A stretch of 8,693 nt of DNA from Desulfovibrio sp. (GCA_028708195.1 JAQVZK010000087.1:1-8693); one strand, 5' to 3'; shown: positions 1 through 5,968, numbered from the stretch's first letter. Made by a program: numbers and translations. The notes: generated by a model from the letters alone, not told the origin.

Positions 1-250
1 GTAACGAATCATCCAGCAGTTGATGTGGTGCCCCGCCATTTGCCGTATCCGGCGTTGCAAATCCTGGCATGGAAACGTGAATGTCCCCGACATGAAGGAC
101 TGTCTGAGCGATCGCGATATGCCCGTTCCCAGCTTCAGGAGCCTGCTTGATTACAGTTTTTATAGTTGAAAGGCCCAGATTGCCGATTTTATCCTGCACC
201 GTAAACAAACCATCGGCCCTCGCCACATTGTTAGTGATGCTCTTGTCCAT
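1..250 (-). CDS. Unrecognised protein, N-terminal part, coupled downstream of the Gp2-like gene
   Basis: This reading frame opens with ATG at 250 and stays open to the window edge, giving 83 residues of an incomplete protein that starts MDKSITNNVARADGLFTVQD. A perfect AGGAGG ribosome binding site lies 5 nt upstream, and its first bases belong to the TAG stop of the preceding Gp2-like gene. Only 8 nt separate the two genes, so translational coupling is likely. The visible part has no signal peptide and no membrane segment. It is moderately hydrophilic, with a Gly/Ala/Pro-containing stretch around residues 39-75. I do not recognise the family. Position suggests a role tied to the Gp2-like protein, for example in replication or packaging of the element, but that is inference from context only. 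Confidence 0.7.
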   Translation of the reverse strand, partial: MDKSITNNVARADGLFTVQDKIGNLGLSTIKTVIKQAPEAGNGHIAIAQTVLHVGDIHVSMPGFATPDTANGGAPHQLLDDSL

Positions 251-258
251 GATACCTC

Positions 259-807
259 CTAAGTATTTGAAAGCCTTGTGCAACTGAAATTTCTCTGGCC
301 ATCGTAGCCAACAGTTTTTGTGTAACTCTTCGACAAATATGAAAGTTGATTCAGAATTTCTTGGAAGCGTGCTTTATAAGCAGCTTGGCCAGCATCCCGT
401 CGAATCAACTTGCCGTTGTAGTCAGGATCGTCTTTCAGACAGCGGTTGATGCAGCCGGTTACCAGACAACCCAGAGTTCGTGCCCATGCATCTTCAACAT
501 TGCGAAATACATGCCAATAGTCACGAACCTTGTGGCCGTTGAGGAACAGAGCACAGTGGTAATGGGGGTGATGGCTTCGCAACTGCTCGCGTACCCAAAT
601 GTAGTAGGGATCAAGCCCCTGACGGGTATATTTTTTCACGACATAGGCCATACAAACTGAAATATCAGTATTTTTTGCTGGCCCATGATAATGCACAGGG
701 TAATGCACATCAAAACGAACGATAAGTGCTTTCGAATGCTTCCTGACGTATTCATTGAGCAACTCGTTTATCCTACAATCAATGCTTTCAATAAACTTAT
801 ATTGCAT
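259..807 (-). CDS. Inovirus Gp2 / YagK-YfjJ-type protein, likely HUH-related replication factor
   Basis: This 182-residue protein resembles the family named inovirus Gp2, or the YagK/YfjJ C-terminal domain, found in filamentous-phage-like elements, P4-like satellites and genomic islands. The key segment is at residues 80-92, where H82-Y83-H84 forms a His-hydrophobic-His signature followed by the hydrophobic strand CALFLNGH. This is the arrangement expected for metal binding in HUH nicking enzymes. Y157 in LSYLSK, with Y162 just after it, could supply the nucleophilic tyrosine. No membrane segment is seen, so it should be cytoplasmic. The start is ATG at 807 with an AAGGA site about 10 nt upstream. 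The stop at 259-261 runs into the ribosome binding site of the next gene. Rolling-circle initiation is inferred from the motif. Family membership is fairly secure, biochemical activity is not. Confidence 0.82.
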   Translation of the reverse strand: MQYKFIESIDCRINELLNEYVRKHSKALIVRFDVHYPVHYHGPAKNTDISVCMAYVVKKYTRQGLDPYYIWVREQLRSHHPHYHCALFLNGHKVRDYWHVFRNVEDAWARTLGCLVTGCINRCLKDDPDYNGKLIRRDAGQAAYKARFQEILNQLSYLSKSYTKTVGYDGQRNFSCTRLSNT

Positions 808-835
808 TTTAAAATCCTTAGTTTTGTTATTAATG

Positions 836-841
836 ATTATA
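836..841 (-). promoter_or_regulatory. Candidate -10 element for the Gp2-like gene
   Basis: On the minus strand a perfect TATAAT hexamer lies about 30 nt upstream of the Gp2-like start codon. It would give a transcript with a leader of roughly 20 nt that carries the AAGGA site. No convincing -35 hexamer sits 16-18 nt upstream; the sequence there is only A/T-rich. In a region this A/T-rich a chance match is quite possible. Confidence 0.35.
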
Positions 842-1108
842 CAACAAACAGCTTAATTAATTTTATTATTATAAATTGTATTACCTACCTCCTGCTAATT
901 TTTTTTAAAATACAAACGACAATTCGTACACTTTTGTGCAATAATGCTCTTTTATGCTACACAAATTAATGTCCGAATTAAAAAGTTACATTGATGGAAA
1001 ACTTAACCAATCCAATACGCTTGTGCCCCTAAGCTCACGCGCAATTTGATCGGGTTCCATCCGAAATTATTCGCTAATAACGAAGGTAAGCCACAAAAGT
1101 CTTGGGAT
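842..1108. other. A/T-rich intergenic region between the Gp2-like gene and the terminator of the small regulator gene
   Basis: About 270 nt upstream of the Gp2-like gene hold no convincing gene. The part from 842 to 980 is extremely A/T-rich. It includes related TTTGTG-type words around 933-964 and a short imperfect palindrome near 918-926. A 24-codon minus-strand frame at 986-1060 (MEPDQIARELRGTSVLDWL and five more residues) has no ribosome binding site. The region is a reasonable place for the control sequences, or a replication origin, of the Gp2-like gene, but no specific site can be proven from sequence alone. Confidence 0.5.
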
Positions 1109-1146
1109 AAAAAAAGCCGCCGGTGACCAATATGGCCACCAGCGAC
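1109..1146 (-). terminator. Strong intrinsic terminator after the small DNA-binding protein gene
   Basis: On the minus strand, 13 paired bases (1134-1146 with 1116-1128, a few of them G-U) close a 5-nt loop ATATT. Seven consecutive T residues follow directly. It starts 26 nt after the stop codon of the 81-residue protein gene. It should separate that gene from the Gp2-like gene, which would then need its own promoter. Confidence 0.9.
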
Positions 1147-1172
1147 ATTCAAATGTAGTTAGGGGTGGAAGA

Positions 1173-1418
1173 CTAAGACGGAGACATTTCGGTATCCTTG
1201 AGCATGTTCCTTAGATATTCAAGAAAACCTTCTTTCTGGTACCAGACTTCACGCTTGACGAAAAAACGACCAGCAGGGCCGATCTTTTTGCTGTCACGAT
1301 TGGCAAGTGTTCGGGGGTTTACGATGCCAAAAGTCAGTTCGCGCACTCTTTTGCGCGGGAAGCAAGGAGGCAGGGTCTCTTCTAGCAACCTCAAAATGGT
1401 TTGGGCCGGGGATGTCAT
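1173..1418 (-). CDS. Small excisionase/MerR-like winged-helix DNA-binding protein
   Basis: This 81-residue protein looks like a minimal DNA-binding domain. Helices around residues 22-29 (RKRVRELT) and 34-42 (NPRTLANRD) could form the helix-turn-helix. The segment at 48-60 (PAGRFFVKREVWY) has the basic and aromatic make-up of a beta wing. A C-terminal helix at 61-73 (QKEGFLEYLRNML) completes the pattern seen in excisionase and MerR/AlpA-like proteins of mobile elements. The frame is open back to 1541, but I place the start at ATG 1418 because GGAG lies 8 nt upstream of it and the domain begins soon after. A terminator follows the gene. Likely jobs are control of the neighbouring replication gene or a role in excision. 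Neither can be chosen from the sequence, and no integrase is visible nearby. Confidence 0.72.
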   Translation of the reverse strand: MTSPAQTILRLLEETLPPCFPRKRVRELTFGIVNPRTLANRDSKKIGPAGRFFVKREVWYQKEGFLEYLRNMLKDTEMSPS

Positions 1419-1436
1419 GGCTATGGCTCCTGCAGA

Positions 1437-1460
1437 GTGATGTCGCCTAAGGCGCATCAC
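1437..1460. repeat. Inverted repeat / hairpin upstream of the small DNA-binding protein
   Basis: The arms GTGATG-CGCCT and AGGCG-CATCAC pair over 11 positions with one bulged T and a single A at the centre. The repeat ends only 6 nt before the GGAG ribosome binding site of the gene starting at 1418. It could be an operator for autoregulation, a leader RNA hairpin affecting translation, or a recombination or replication site of the element. Confidence 0.6.
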
Positions 1461-1699
1461 ATGCGGGAGCGCTGTAAAAAAAAATGCATGAGCAATCTGC
1501 AGACATGAAAAACGCCCTTGGATCACTCCTTTCCCTGGCACTTAACGAAATACGGCCTCCAGGCCGGTTGCTGGTTTGGCCCCCAACGTTTGAGCACACT
1601 GGCGTTCAAGAAGAGGGGGATGTGCAGCGTGTCCATCTACACCTGATCCAGACATGACTAGCATGGCAATTTTCCACGTAAAACATATATGATTTTTTA

Positions 1700-1715
1700 T
1701 TTTGTCATTTTGTCA
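1700..1715. repeat. Perfect tandem duplication of the 8-mer TTTTGTCA
   Basis: Two TTTTGTCA copies sit directly next to each other. On the minus strand this gives TGACAAAATGACAAAA, followed by an A/T-rich stretch with hexamers that weakly resemble sigma70 -35 and -10 sites. Spacing is not ideal. It may be part of a promoter or operator that reads left toward the small DNA-binding protein. Confidence 0.5.
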
Positions 1716-1730
1716 GTAACAAATACATCA

Positions 1731-1746
1731 TTGGTTGTTTAACCAA
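1731..1746. repeat. Inverted repeat TTGGTT-GTTT-AACCAA
   Basis: Two perfect 6-nt arms flank a 4-nt spacer, and CATT and AATG outside the arms extend the symmetry imperfectly. The size and spacing suit a binding site for a dimeric regulator. It lies 15 nt from the tandem 8-mer repeat, so the two may form one control region. Confidence 0.5.
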
Positions 1747-2178
1747 ACAATGCATCATGGAAGCTTCGCAAAGAAGAAAACGACGGGAAAAATTGATACA
1801 CTGGCACTAACAACCTGAACCGAAGATGACAAAAAATTTGAATTGAATAGCAGCTACGCGCCATGCATGATCTATAGCGAACGCAGTTAAGAAAATTGGA
1901 CCGCCAGGCGGGTTGAACGCGGGCATTGAGAGCCTCATGGCAGAGCAGACGCTACTACTCTTCCACAAACTCAAAGATCGGGTGTGCGCCCAGGCAACGC
2001 ATCAATTAAAGCGCTCATTACGACTTAGTAGATATTATCACAATTTTTGCGACAATCATTCCTTAACCTCTGGTGTGAAGTCAGCAACGTTGATAAATGA
2101 TAAAAAAGGAGGGCAATCGATTCGCCTTTGCTTGAGCCTAGCAAGTTCACGAAGTTTACCCTCGTATCACTGAAAAGT

Positions 2179-2198
2179 GGGGAGAGAATGGGGAGAGA
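2179..2198. repeat. Direct repeat of GGGGAGAGA, period 11
   Basis: Two identical 9-nt words are separated by AT, at a period of 11 nt, close to one helical turn. They lie 13 nt beyond the tRNA terminator, where the element should meet its attachment site. They could be arm-type binding sites for a recombinase, or part of an old coding end. No function is shown. Confidence 0.45.
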
Positions 2199-2210
2199 TA
2201 TTGACAAAAC

Positions 2211-2243
2211 AAAAAAGCCCTTACGGTTAATAACCGTAAGAGC
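2211..2243 (-). terminator. Intrinsic terminator of tRNA-Arg
   Basis: On the minus strand, twelve base pairs (2232-2243 with 2217-2228, one of them T-G) close an ATT loop and six T residues follow. It begins 11 nt past the encoded CCA end of the tRNA. The retained tight pair of tRNA and terminator suggests the tRNA transcription unit is intact. Confidence 0.92.
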
Positions 2244-2253
2244 TTGATTTTTA

Positions 2254-2330
2254 TGGTGCGCCCGAAGAGATTCGAACTCCTGACCTACAGGTTCGTAGCC
2301 TGTTGCTCTATCCAGCTGAGCTACGAGCGC
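2254..2330 (-). tRNA. tRNA-Arg, anticodon ACG
   Basis: The 77-nt gene folds into a standard cloverleaf. The acceptor arms GCGCTCG and CGGGCGC pair over seven positions including one T-G. The D stem is GCTC/GAGC. The anticodon stem ACAGG/CCTGT holds the loop CTACGAA, which puts ACG in the anticodon. The T arm contains TTCGAAT. CCA is encoded in the genome. With A at the wobble position this tRNA is normally edited to inosine by TadA and reads CGU, CGC and CGA codons. Its 3' end faces the A/T-rich accessory region, the usual geometry for a tRNA used as an integration site. Confidence 0.97.
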
Positions 2331-2344
2331 GCAACGAAGGGGAA

Positions 2345-2371
2345 TCTATATTAAGCCGCAGTGGTCGTCAA
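2345..2371 (-). promoter_or_regulatory. Promoter of tRNA-Arg
   Basis: On the minus strand TTGACG (2366-2371) is followed 15 nt later by TATAGA (2345-2350). Reading the -10 as the overlapping TAGATT gives a spacer of 17 nt. Transcription would start close to the tRNA 5' end at 2330. An A/T-rich tract immediately upstream could act as an UP element, as is common for stable RNA promoters. Confidence 0.6.
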
Positions 2372-2376
2372 GCTTT

Positions 2377-2397
2377 TTTTCAAAATATTTTTGAAAA
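2377..2397. repeat. Perfect A/T-rich palindrome upstream of the tRNA promoter
   Basis: The arms TTTTCAAAA and TTTTGAAAA are perfect reverse complements around a TAT spacer. The repeat lies directly upstream of the tRNA -35 element. It could serve as an UP element or nucleoid-protein site. It is not a good terminator because no G/C core or following T-run is present in the transcribed direction. Confidence 0.6.
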
Positions 2398-2430
2398 TCT
2401 GCGAACTTAGTTGAAATTTTCATGCAGCAT

Positions 2431-2507
2431 ATGCTCAAGCGAGCATGTACTGGCAGCGCACGGGCGCTGTCAAGGCATCAGAAACCGTGGGCAGAAAAAG
2501 TCTGCCC
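2431..2507 (-). other. Three successive hairpins in the rpsT 3' region
   Basis: Between the rpsT stop and the tRNA promoter, three stems lie close together. They are GGGCAGA/TCTGCCC with a 5-nt loop (2489-2507), TGGCAGCGC/GCGCTGTCA with a 4-nt loop and one G-T pair (2451-2472), and ATGCTC/GAGCAT with an AAGC loop (2431-2446). None is followed by a T-run on the minus strand. A short GCCC-TTT-GGGC stem overlaps the first one and is followed by AGAC and TTTTT, which may be a weak terminator. Together they probably end or protect the rpsT transcript, but the exact end point is uncertain. Confidence 0.4.
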
Positions 2508-2517
2508 AAAGGGCGGG

Positions 2518-2787
2518 CTACTGGGCTTCGATGCCGTTAACGGCACGGGCCAGACGCGAAATCTTGCGCGCAGCCTTCTTCCAGTGCATGGCGCCTTTGC
2601 TGGCGGCCTTGGAAAGCACGGAAGTAGCGGCCAACAGAGCTTCACCAGCCTGAGCCTTGTCGGTGGCCGTGATGGCGGAACGCACCTGTTTGATGGCGTT
2701 CTTCACGCGGGTACGGGCGGCGCGGTTACGACCGGCCCTCTGCAAGCTCTGCCTGTGACGCTTGATGGCTGACTTATGGTTGGCCAC
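2518..2787 (-). CDS. rpsT: Small ribosomal subunit protein S20
   Basis: The 89-residue product matches S20, a helical, highly basic protein that binds 16S rRNA early in 30S assembly. The N-terminus [13 protein letters not shown] is typical of the family, and Arg and Lys are spread along the whole chain. The length is close to the usual 86-90 residues. The start is taken as GTG at 2787, preceded by GGAGGA with about 5 nt spacing. An ATG 39 nt further upstream would add an N-terminal tail that S20 proteins lack. Use of a weak start codon is notable because E. coli rpsT uses UUG and is autoregulated at translation. Whether the same holds here is inference. It is separated from glyS by 213 nt and seems to have its own promoter. 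Confidence 0.96.
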   Translation of the reverse strand: MANHKSAIKRHRQSLQRAGRNRAARTRVKNAIKQVRSAITATDKAQAGEALLAATSVLSKAASKGAMHWKKAARKISRLARAVNGIEAQ

Positions 2788-2806
2788 GGTATCCTCCACT
2801 ATGTTG

Positions 2807-2824
2807 GGCTTGCACTGGCAAGCC
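2807..2824 (-). promoter_or_regulatory. Hairpin in the rpsT leader
   Basis: On the minus strand GGCTTG and CAAGCC pair perfectly around a CCAGTG loop, with a TT/AA extension if one C is bulged. It lies about 10 nt upstream of the GGAGGA ribosome binding site of rpsT. A structure in this place could take part in feedback control by S20. No known S20 leader motif was matched. Confidence 0.4.
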
Positions 2825-2861
2825 AAGACTCTGAATTACGTTGCGCTATCGCGAAGACGGG

Positions 2862-2890
2862 TTGTTAGCACAGGCCCGTATGACTGTCAA
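2862..2890 (-). promoter_or_regulatory. Candidate promoter of rpsT
   Basis: A perfect TTGACA (2885-2890) is followed after exactly 17 nt by TAACAA (2862-2867), a weak -10. Transcription would begin near 2855 and give a leader of roughly 68 nt that includes the hairpin and the ribosome binding site. The strong -35 and ideal spacing support it, the -10 is only a partial match. Confidence 0.55.
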
Positions 2891-3000
2891 GCGCCGTGCC
2901 GCATTTGCGACGCACAACTTATTTGCATCAACCATCCCGATGGGCCGCCCTGCGTTTGGGCAGGACGAAACACCCGGGGCCGGAACATACCCGGACAACA

Positions 3001-5085
3001 CTACATTTGCAAGGCCGCAAAATCTGCCAGGCGGGCAAAGCGTCCACCCAGGGCCTGCAACATGGCCAGACGGTTGCGACGCAGATTCGTGTCTTCGCAC
3101 ATAACCATCACGCCGTCAAAGAACGCGTCCACCGCCGGGCGCACTTCGCTCAGGCAGGCCAGAGCCGCCGCATGGTCCTGCCCGGCCCACATCTGGTCAA
3201 GCCTGGGCAGCAACTGATCAAGGGTAGCGGCTAGGGCTTTTTCCGCGTCTTCCTGCAAAAGTTCCATCTGCCATTGGGCCGGGATTTCCTCGGCCTGCCC
3301 TTGCTTGCGCAAAATGTTGGCCACACGCTTGAAGGTCTGGGCGGCCTCGGCAAAGCCTGCCTCACGGCTAAAGGCCGCCAGGGCGCTCAGGCGCGCACCG
3401 CACTCCTTGACCTGGGCGGAGCCCGCGCCAAGCACTGCGTCAACCAGCAGGGTGTCCTGCCCCTGACTCATGAAATAGTTACGCAGACGGGCTGCAAAAA
3501 ATTCCATAAGCTTGTCCAAAGCTTCGTCCGGGGCCAGCTTCCATTGTCTGTCGCCATAGAGTTCCTGCGCTTTGGCGAAAACCTGGCGCATATCCAGCGG
3601 CAGGCCAAAATCCAGCACAATGCGTATGATGCCAAGCGCGCAACGGCGAAGACCATTGGGGTCAGCGGCACCAGTGGGGATCATGCCCAGACCGAAGCAG
3701 CCTGCGAGGGTATCGGCCTTGTCGGCCAGGGACAGCAGTGCCCCGGCCATGCTGCCCGGCAGGGGTGAATCCGGCCCGGCGGGAAGATACTGCTCGGTCA
3801 TGGCCTGAGCCACAGTGGCATTTTCGCCCTTACGCTCCGCGTAGATGCCGCCCATGATGCCCTGAAGCGTATCAAATTCGCCCACCAGACCACTGACCAG
3901 ATCAGCTTTGGATAACCGCCCGGCCCGCGCCGCGTCAGAGGCCAGTTCAGGGGCGCATTTTTCGGCCAGCCAGCGGCACAGCGCTTCAAGGCGGCGTGTC
4001 TTGTCGCCCATGCTGCCAAGACCACCAATAAAGATGACCGTATCAAGCTTCTGCAGCCAGTGTTCAAAGGGTTCGCGCAAGTCAGCCCGCCAGAAGAAGC
4101 GGGCGTCGTCCAGCCGGGCGCGCAGCACCCTCTCCCACCCGCGTTTGACAATCCCCATATCCTCGGGAGTGATATTGAGCACCGTCAGAAAGTGCGGTAA
4201 CAACTGACCATTGGCGTCTTCAATACCAAAGCTTTTCTGATGGCTTTCCATACTGGTCAGCAGCACTTCACGCGGCACTTCAAGATAGGCGGGATCAAAA
4301 TCCGCCAGGAGCGGCACGGGGTGTTCAGAAAGGCCCTGCACTTCGTCAAGCAGGCTGTCTTTCCACAAAACCTTGCCATTGGCCGCCACGGCCTGGGTAT
4401 TGCCACCCTCAACGATAATCTTGCGGCGCTCTGCCGCATCAAGGGTGATGGCGCAGGGGCCGGCCAGGGTCTGCAAAAATTCACTGGCGTGGGCCACGGC
4501 AAAGGGACCGGGGCCGTGGATGCGGTGGCCGCTGGTTTCGCGCCCTGAAACCTTGGGACCCACTTCAAAAGAAATGACCTCATTGTCCAGCAGGGCCAGT
4601 ATCCAGCGTAAAGGACGGGCATAAGCCAGGGAATAATCACCCCAGCGCATGCGCTTGGCAAAAGGCAGTGCCGTAATGATGGCCGGGCAGATGGCGGCCA
4701 AAAGGCCGCTTGCGTGCGCGCCGCCGGTGTGCTTGCGCACGGCCACATACACGCCCTTTTCCGTCTCTTGCTGAAAAACGTCATCCAGGCTGCAGCCGTT
4801 GGTGCGCACAAAGCCTTCAAGGGCCTTGGTGGGCTTGCCTGCAGCGTCGTAGGCCACACGCACGGGCGGGCCGGAGACGACTTCTTCGCGCTCAACCTGC
4901 ACTGGATTGAGATCTTCAATCACGACAACAGCGCGACGCGGCGTGCTCATGACGCGCAGAGCGCCGTATTCCAGACCAGCTTCTTCAAGGGCGGAGGCAA
5001 ACCGGGCTGAAAGTTCCGCCTCTTCGGGTGCCAGAAAACGGGAAGGCAGTTCTTCGCTGCCAATTTCAAGAACAAAGGTGGCCAC
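3001..5085 (-). CDS. glyS: Glycyl-tRNA synthetase beta subunit
   Basis: The product is the large subunit of the alpha2beta2 glycyl-tRNA synthetase. The beta subunit binds tRNA-Gly while the alpha subunit activates glycine with ATP. The 694-residue length is normal. Family segments run in order: LEIGSEELP at residues 6-14, STPRR at 47-51, FAKRMRWG at 142-149, ARPLRWI at 156-162 and GHRIHGP at 186-192. The C-terminal third is helical and matches the expected anticodon-binding region. The start is GTG at 5085, 4 nt after the glyQ stop and preceded by GAGG inside the glyQ end. The open frame continues upstream into glyQ, but that part has no family resemblance. The pair is clearly co-transcribed and probably translationally coupled. 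No frameshift or missing segment is seen. Confidence 0.98.
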   Translation of the reverse strand: MATFVLEIGSEELPSRFLAPEEAELSARFASALEEAGLEYGALRVMSTPRRAVVVIEDLNPVQVEREEVVSGPPVRVAYDAAGKPTKALEGFVRTNGCSLDDVFQQETEKGVYVAVRKHTGGAHASGLLAAICPAIITALPFAKRMRWGDYSLAYARPLRWILALLDNEVISFEVGPKVSGRETSGHRIHGPGPFAVAHASEFLQTLAGPCAITLDAAERRKIIVEGGNTQAVAANGKVLWKDSLLDEVQGLSEHPVPLLADFDPAYLEVPREVLLTSMESHQKSFGIEDANGQLLPHFLTVLNITPEDMGIVKRGWERVLRARLDDARFFWRADLREPFEHWLQKLDTVIFIGGLGSMGDKTRRLEALCRWLAEKCAPELASDAARAGRLSKADLVSGLVGEFDTLQGIMGGIYAERKGENATVAQAMTEQYLPAGPDSPLPGSMAGALLSLADKADTLAGCFGLGMIPTGAADPNGLRRCALGIIRIVLDFGLPLDMRQVFAKAQELYGDRQWKLAPDEALDKLMEFFAARLRNYFMSQGQDTLLVDAVLGAGSAQVKECGARLSALAAFSREAGFAEAAQTFKRVANILRKQGQAEEIPAQWQMELLQEDAEKALAATLDQLLPRLDQMWAGQDHAAALACLSEVRPAVDAFFDGVMVMCEDTNLRRNRLAMLQALGGRFARLADFAALQM

Positions 5086-5089
5086 GTCT

Positions 5090-5968
5090 TTACCTCGCAT
5101 CATTTTTAAGCATGGGATACCCAAGTTCTTCACGCTGAGCCGCATACAGACGCGCCACGCCCGCCGCCAGGGTACGCACCCTGCCGATATAGCCGGTGCG
5201 CTCGGTGATGGATATGGCCCCGCGCGCATCCAGCAGATTGAAGGTATGCGAACACTTCAGGCAATAATCATACGCGGGCCAGGGCAGCCCCAGCTCAAGC
5301 ATGGCCTTGCTCTGCCCTTCAAAATCGTTGAAATGACGCAGCAGCATCTGCGCGTCGCTGACTTCAAAGTTGTGGCGCGACTGCTCCACTTCGTTCTGGT
5401 GGTAAATGTGCCCGTAGGTCACGTTTTTGTTCCAGGCCAGATCGTAAACAGGTTCAACACCCTGCAGGTACATGGTCAGGCGTTCGAGGCCGTAGGTCAG
5501 CTCCACGCTGACAGGCGCAAGATCAATGCCGCCCACCTGCTGAAAGTAGGTGAACTGGCTCACTTCCATACCGTTGAGCCATACCTCCCAACCGAGCCCC
5601 CAGGCACCAAGGGTGGGCGATTCCCAATCATCTTCCACAAAGCGGATGTCGTGTTGGGCGGGGTTGATGCCCAGGGCTTTGAGGCTTTGCAGGTAAAGGT
5701 CCTGCACATTGTCCGGCGAGGGCTTCATGACGACCTGAAACTGGAAATACCGCTGCAGACGGTTGGGGTTTTCGCCGTAGCGACCGTCAGTGGGGCGGCG
5801 CGACGGCTCCACATAGGCCACACTCCAGGGTTCGGGGCCAATGACCCGCAAAAATGTGTGGGGGTTGAAGGTACCTGCCCCGCACTCAACGCCCGAGGGC
5901 TGCTCAATAACGCAGCCTTGCCTGGCCCAGTAATCCTGTAGAGTGAGTATCACGTCCTGAAAATACAT
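5090..5968 (-). CDS. glyQ: Glycyl-tRNA synthetase alpha subunit
   Basis: This 292-residue protein is the catalytic subunit of the bacterial alpha2beta2 glycyl-tRNA synthetase, a class II enzyme that forms glycyl-adenylate. It begins [20 protein letters not shown], a hallmark of the family. The motif 2 region is at residues 52-84 ([19 protein letters not shown] and the following RYFQFQV strand). Motif 3, [10 protein letters not shown], lies at 155-164. Length and motifs are all normal. The ATG at 5968 is preceded by AAAGGA with 6 nt spacing. The frame stays open to 6097, but the extra residues are low-complexity and unlike the family. The gene follows recO after 188 nt and is directly followed by glyS. 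Confidence 0.98.
   Translation of the reverse strand: MYFQDVILTLQDYWARQGCVIEQPSGVECGAGTFNPHTFLRVIGPEPWSVAYVEPSRRPTDGRYGENPNRLQRYFQFQVVMKPSPDNVQDLYLQSLKALGINPAQHDIRFVEDDWESPTLGAWGLGWEVWLNGMEVSQFTYFQQVGGIDLAPVSVELTYGLERLTMYLQGVEPVYDLAWNKNVTYGHIYHQNEVEQSRHNFEVSDAQMLLRHFNDFEGQSKAMLELGLPWPAYDYCLKCSHTFNLLDARGAISITERTGYIGRVRTLAAGVARLYAAQREELGYPMLKNDAR

Larger units (their letters stand above)
1461..2210. other. Region without a convincing gene between the small regulator and tRNA-Arg
   Basis: About 750 nt contain only short frames without good ribosome binding sites or family resemblance. Present are a run of nine A at 1476-1484, a tandem 8-mer at 1700-1715, an inverted repeat at 1731-1746, a short GC palindrome CCGCCAGGCGG at 1901-1911 and a duplicated purine-rich word at 2179-2198. 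A plus-strand frame running into the tRNA terminator reads SLKSGERMGRDIDKTKKP near its end and might be a decayed coding remnant. The region likely holds control or attachment sequences of the element plus decayed DNA. Confidence 0.5.
1..2253. mobile_element. Probable end of an integrated phage-like or satellite element beside tRNA-Arg
   Basis: This stretch is clearly richer in A+T than the core genes to its right. It encodes an inovirus Gp2/YagK-YfjJ-type protein, an excisionase-like small DNA-binding protein and an unrecognised coupled gene. It begins just past the 3' end of a tRNA-Arg gene, and tRNA 3' ends are common integration targets for prophages, satellites and genomic islands. These points together support an integrated element whose other end lies to the left of the window. 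Against a firm call, no integrase gene is visible, and no second copy of the tRNA 3' end was found in the window. The right boundary is placed at the tRNA 3' end by inference. It could also be a decayed remnant rather than an active element. Confidence 0.45.

Noticed and set aside
887..893. AGGAGGT ribosome-binding-site-like word on the minus strand
   Set aside because: No ATG, GTG or TTG start codon follows at a usable distance, so it is probably chance or a remnant.
1..960. Second copy of the tRNA-Arg 3' end as the far attachment site
   Set aside because: No match to the tRNA 3' segment was found by eye at the left side; if it exists it lies outside the window.
1419..1541. N-terminal extension of the small DNA-binding protein to ATG 1541
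   Set aside because: The extra 41 residues are unlike the domain, and the ATG at 1418 has a well-spaced GGAG site.
1913..2173. Plus-strand frame of 86 codons starting with TTG
   Set aside because: It has no ribosome binding site, no recognisable domain and an uneven composition; it lies in a gene-poor repeat region.
4257..4919. Minus-strand frame of 220 codons inside glyS
   Set aside because: It is an alternative frame of glyS, rich in Pro, Arg and Trp as expected for a GC-rich shadow.
5086..5229. N-terminal extension of glyS upstream of GTG 5085
   Set aside because: The extension lies inside glyQ and has no family resemblance, while GTG 5085 has a ribosome binding site and directly precedes the conserved N-terminus.
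4907..5941. Long plus-strand open frame of 344 codons across the glyQ-glyS junction
   Set aside because: It is antisense to two well-supported genes, has no family resemblance or good ribosome binding site, and is explained by GC-rich codon bias.
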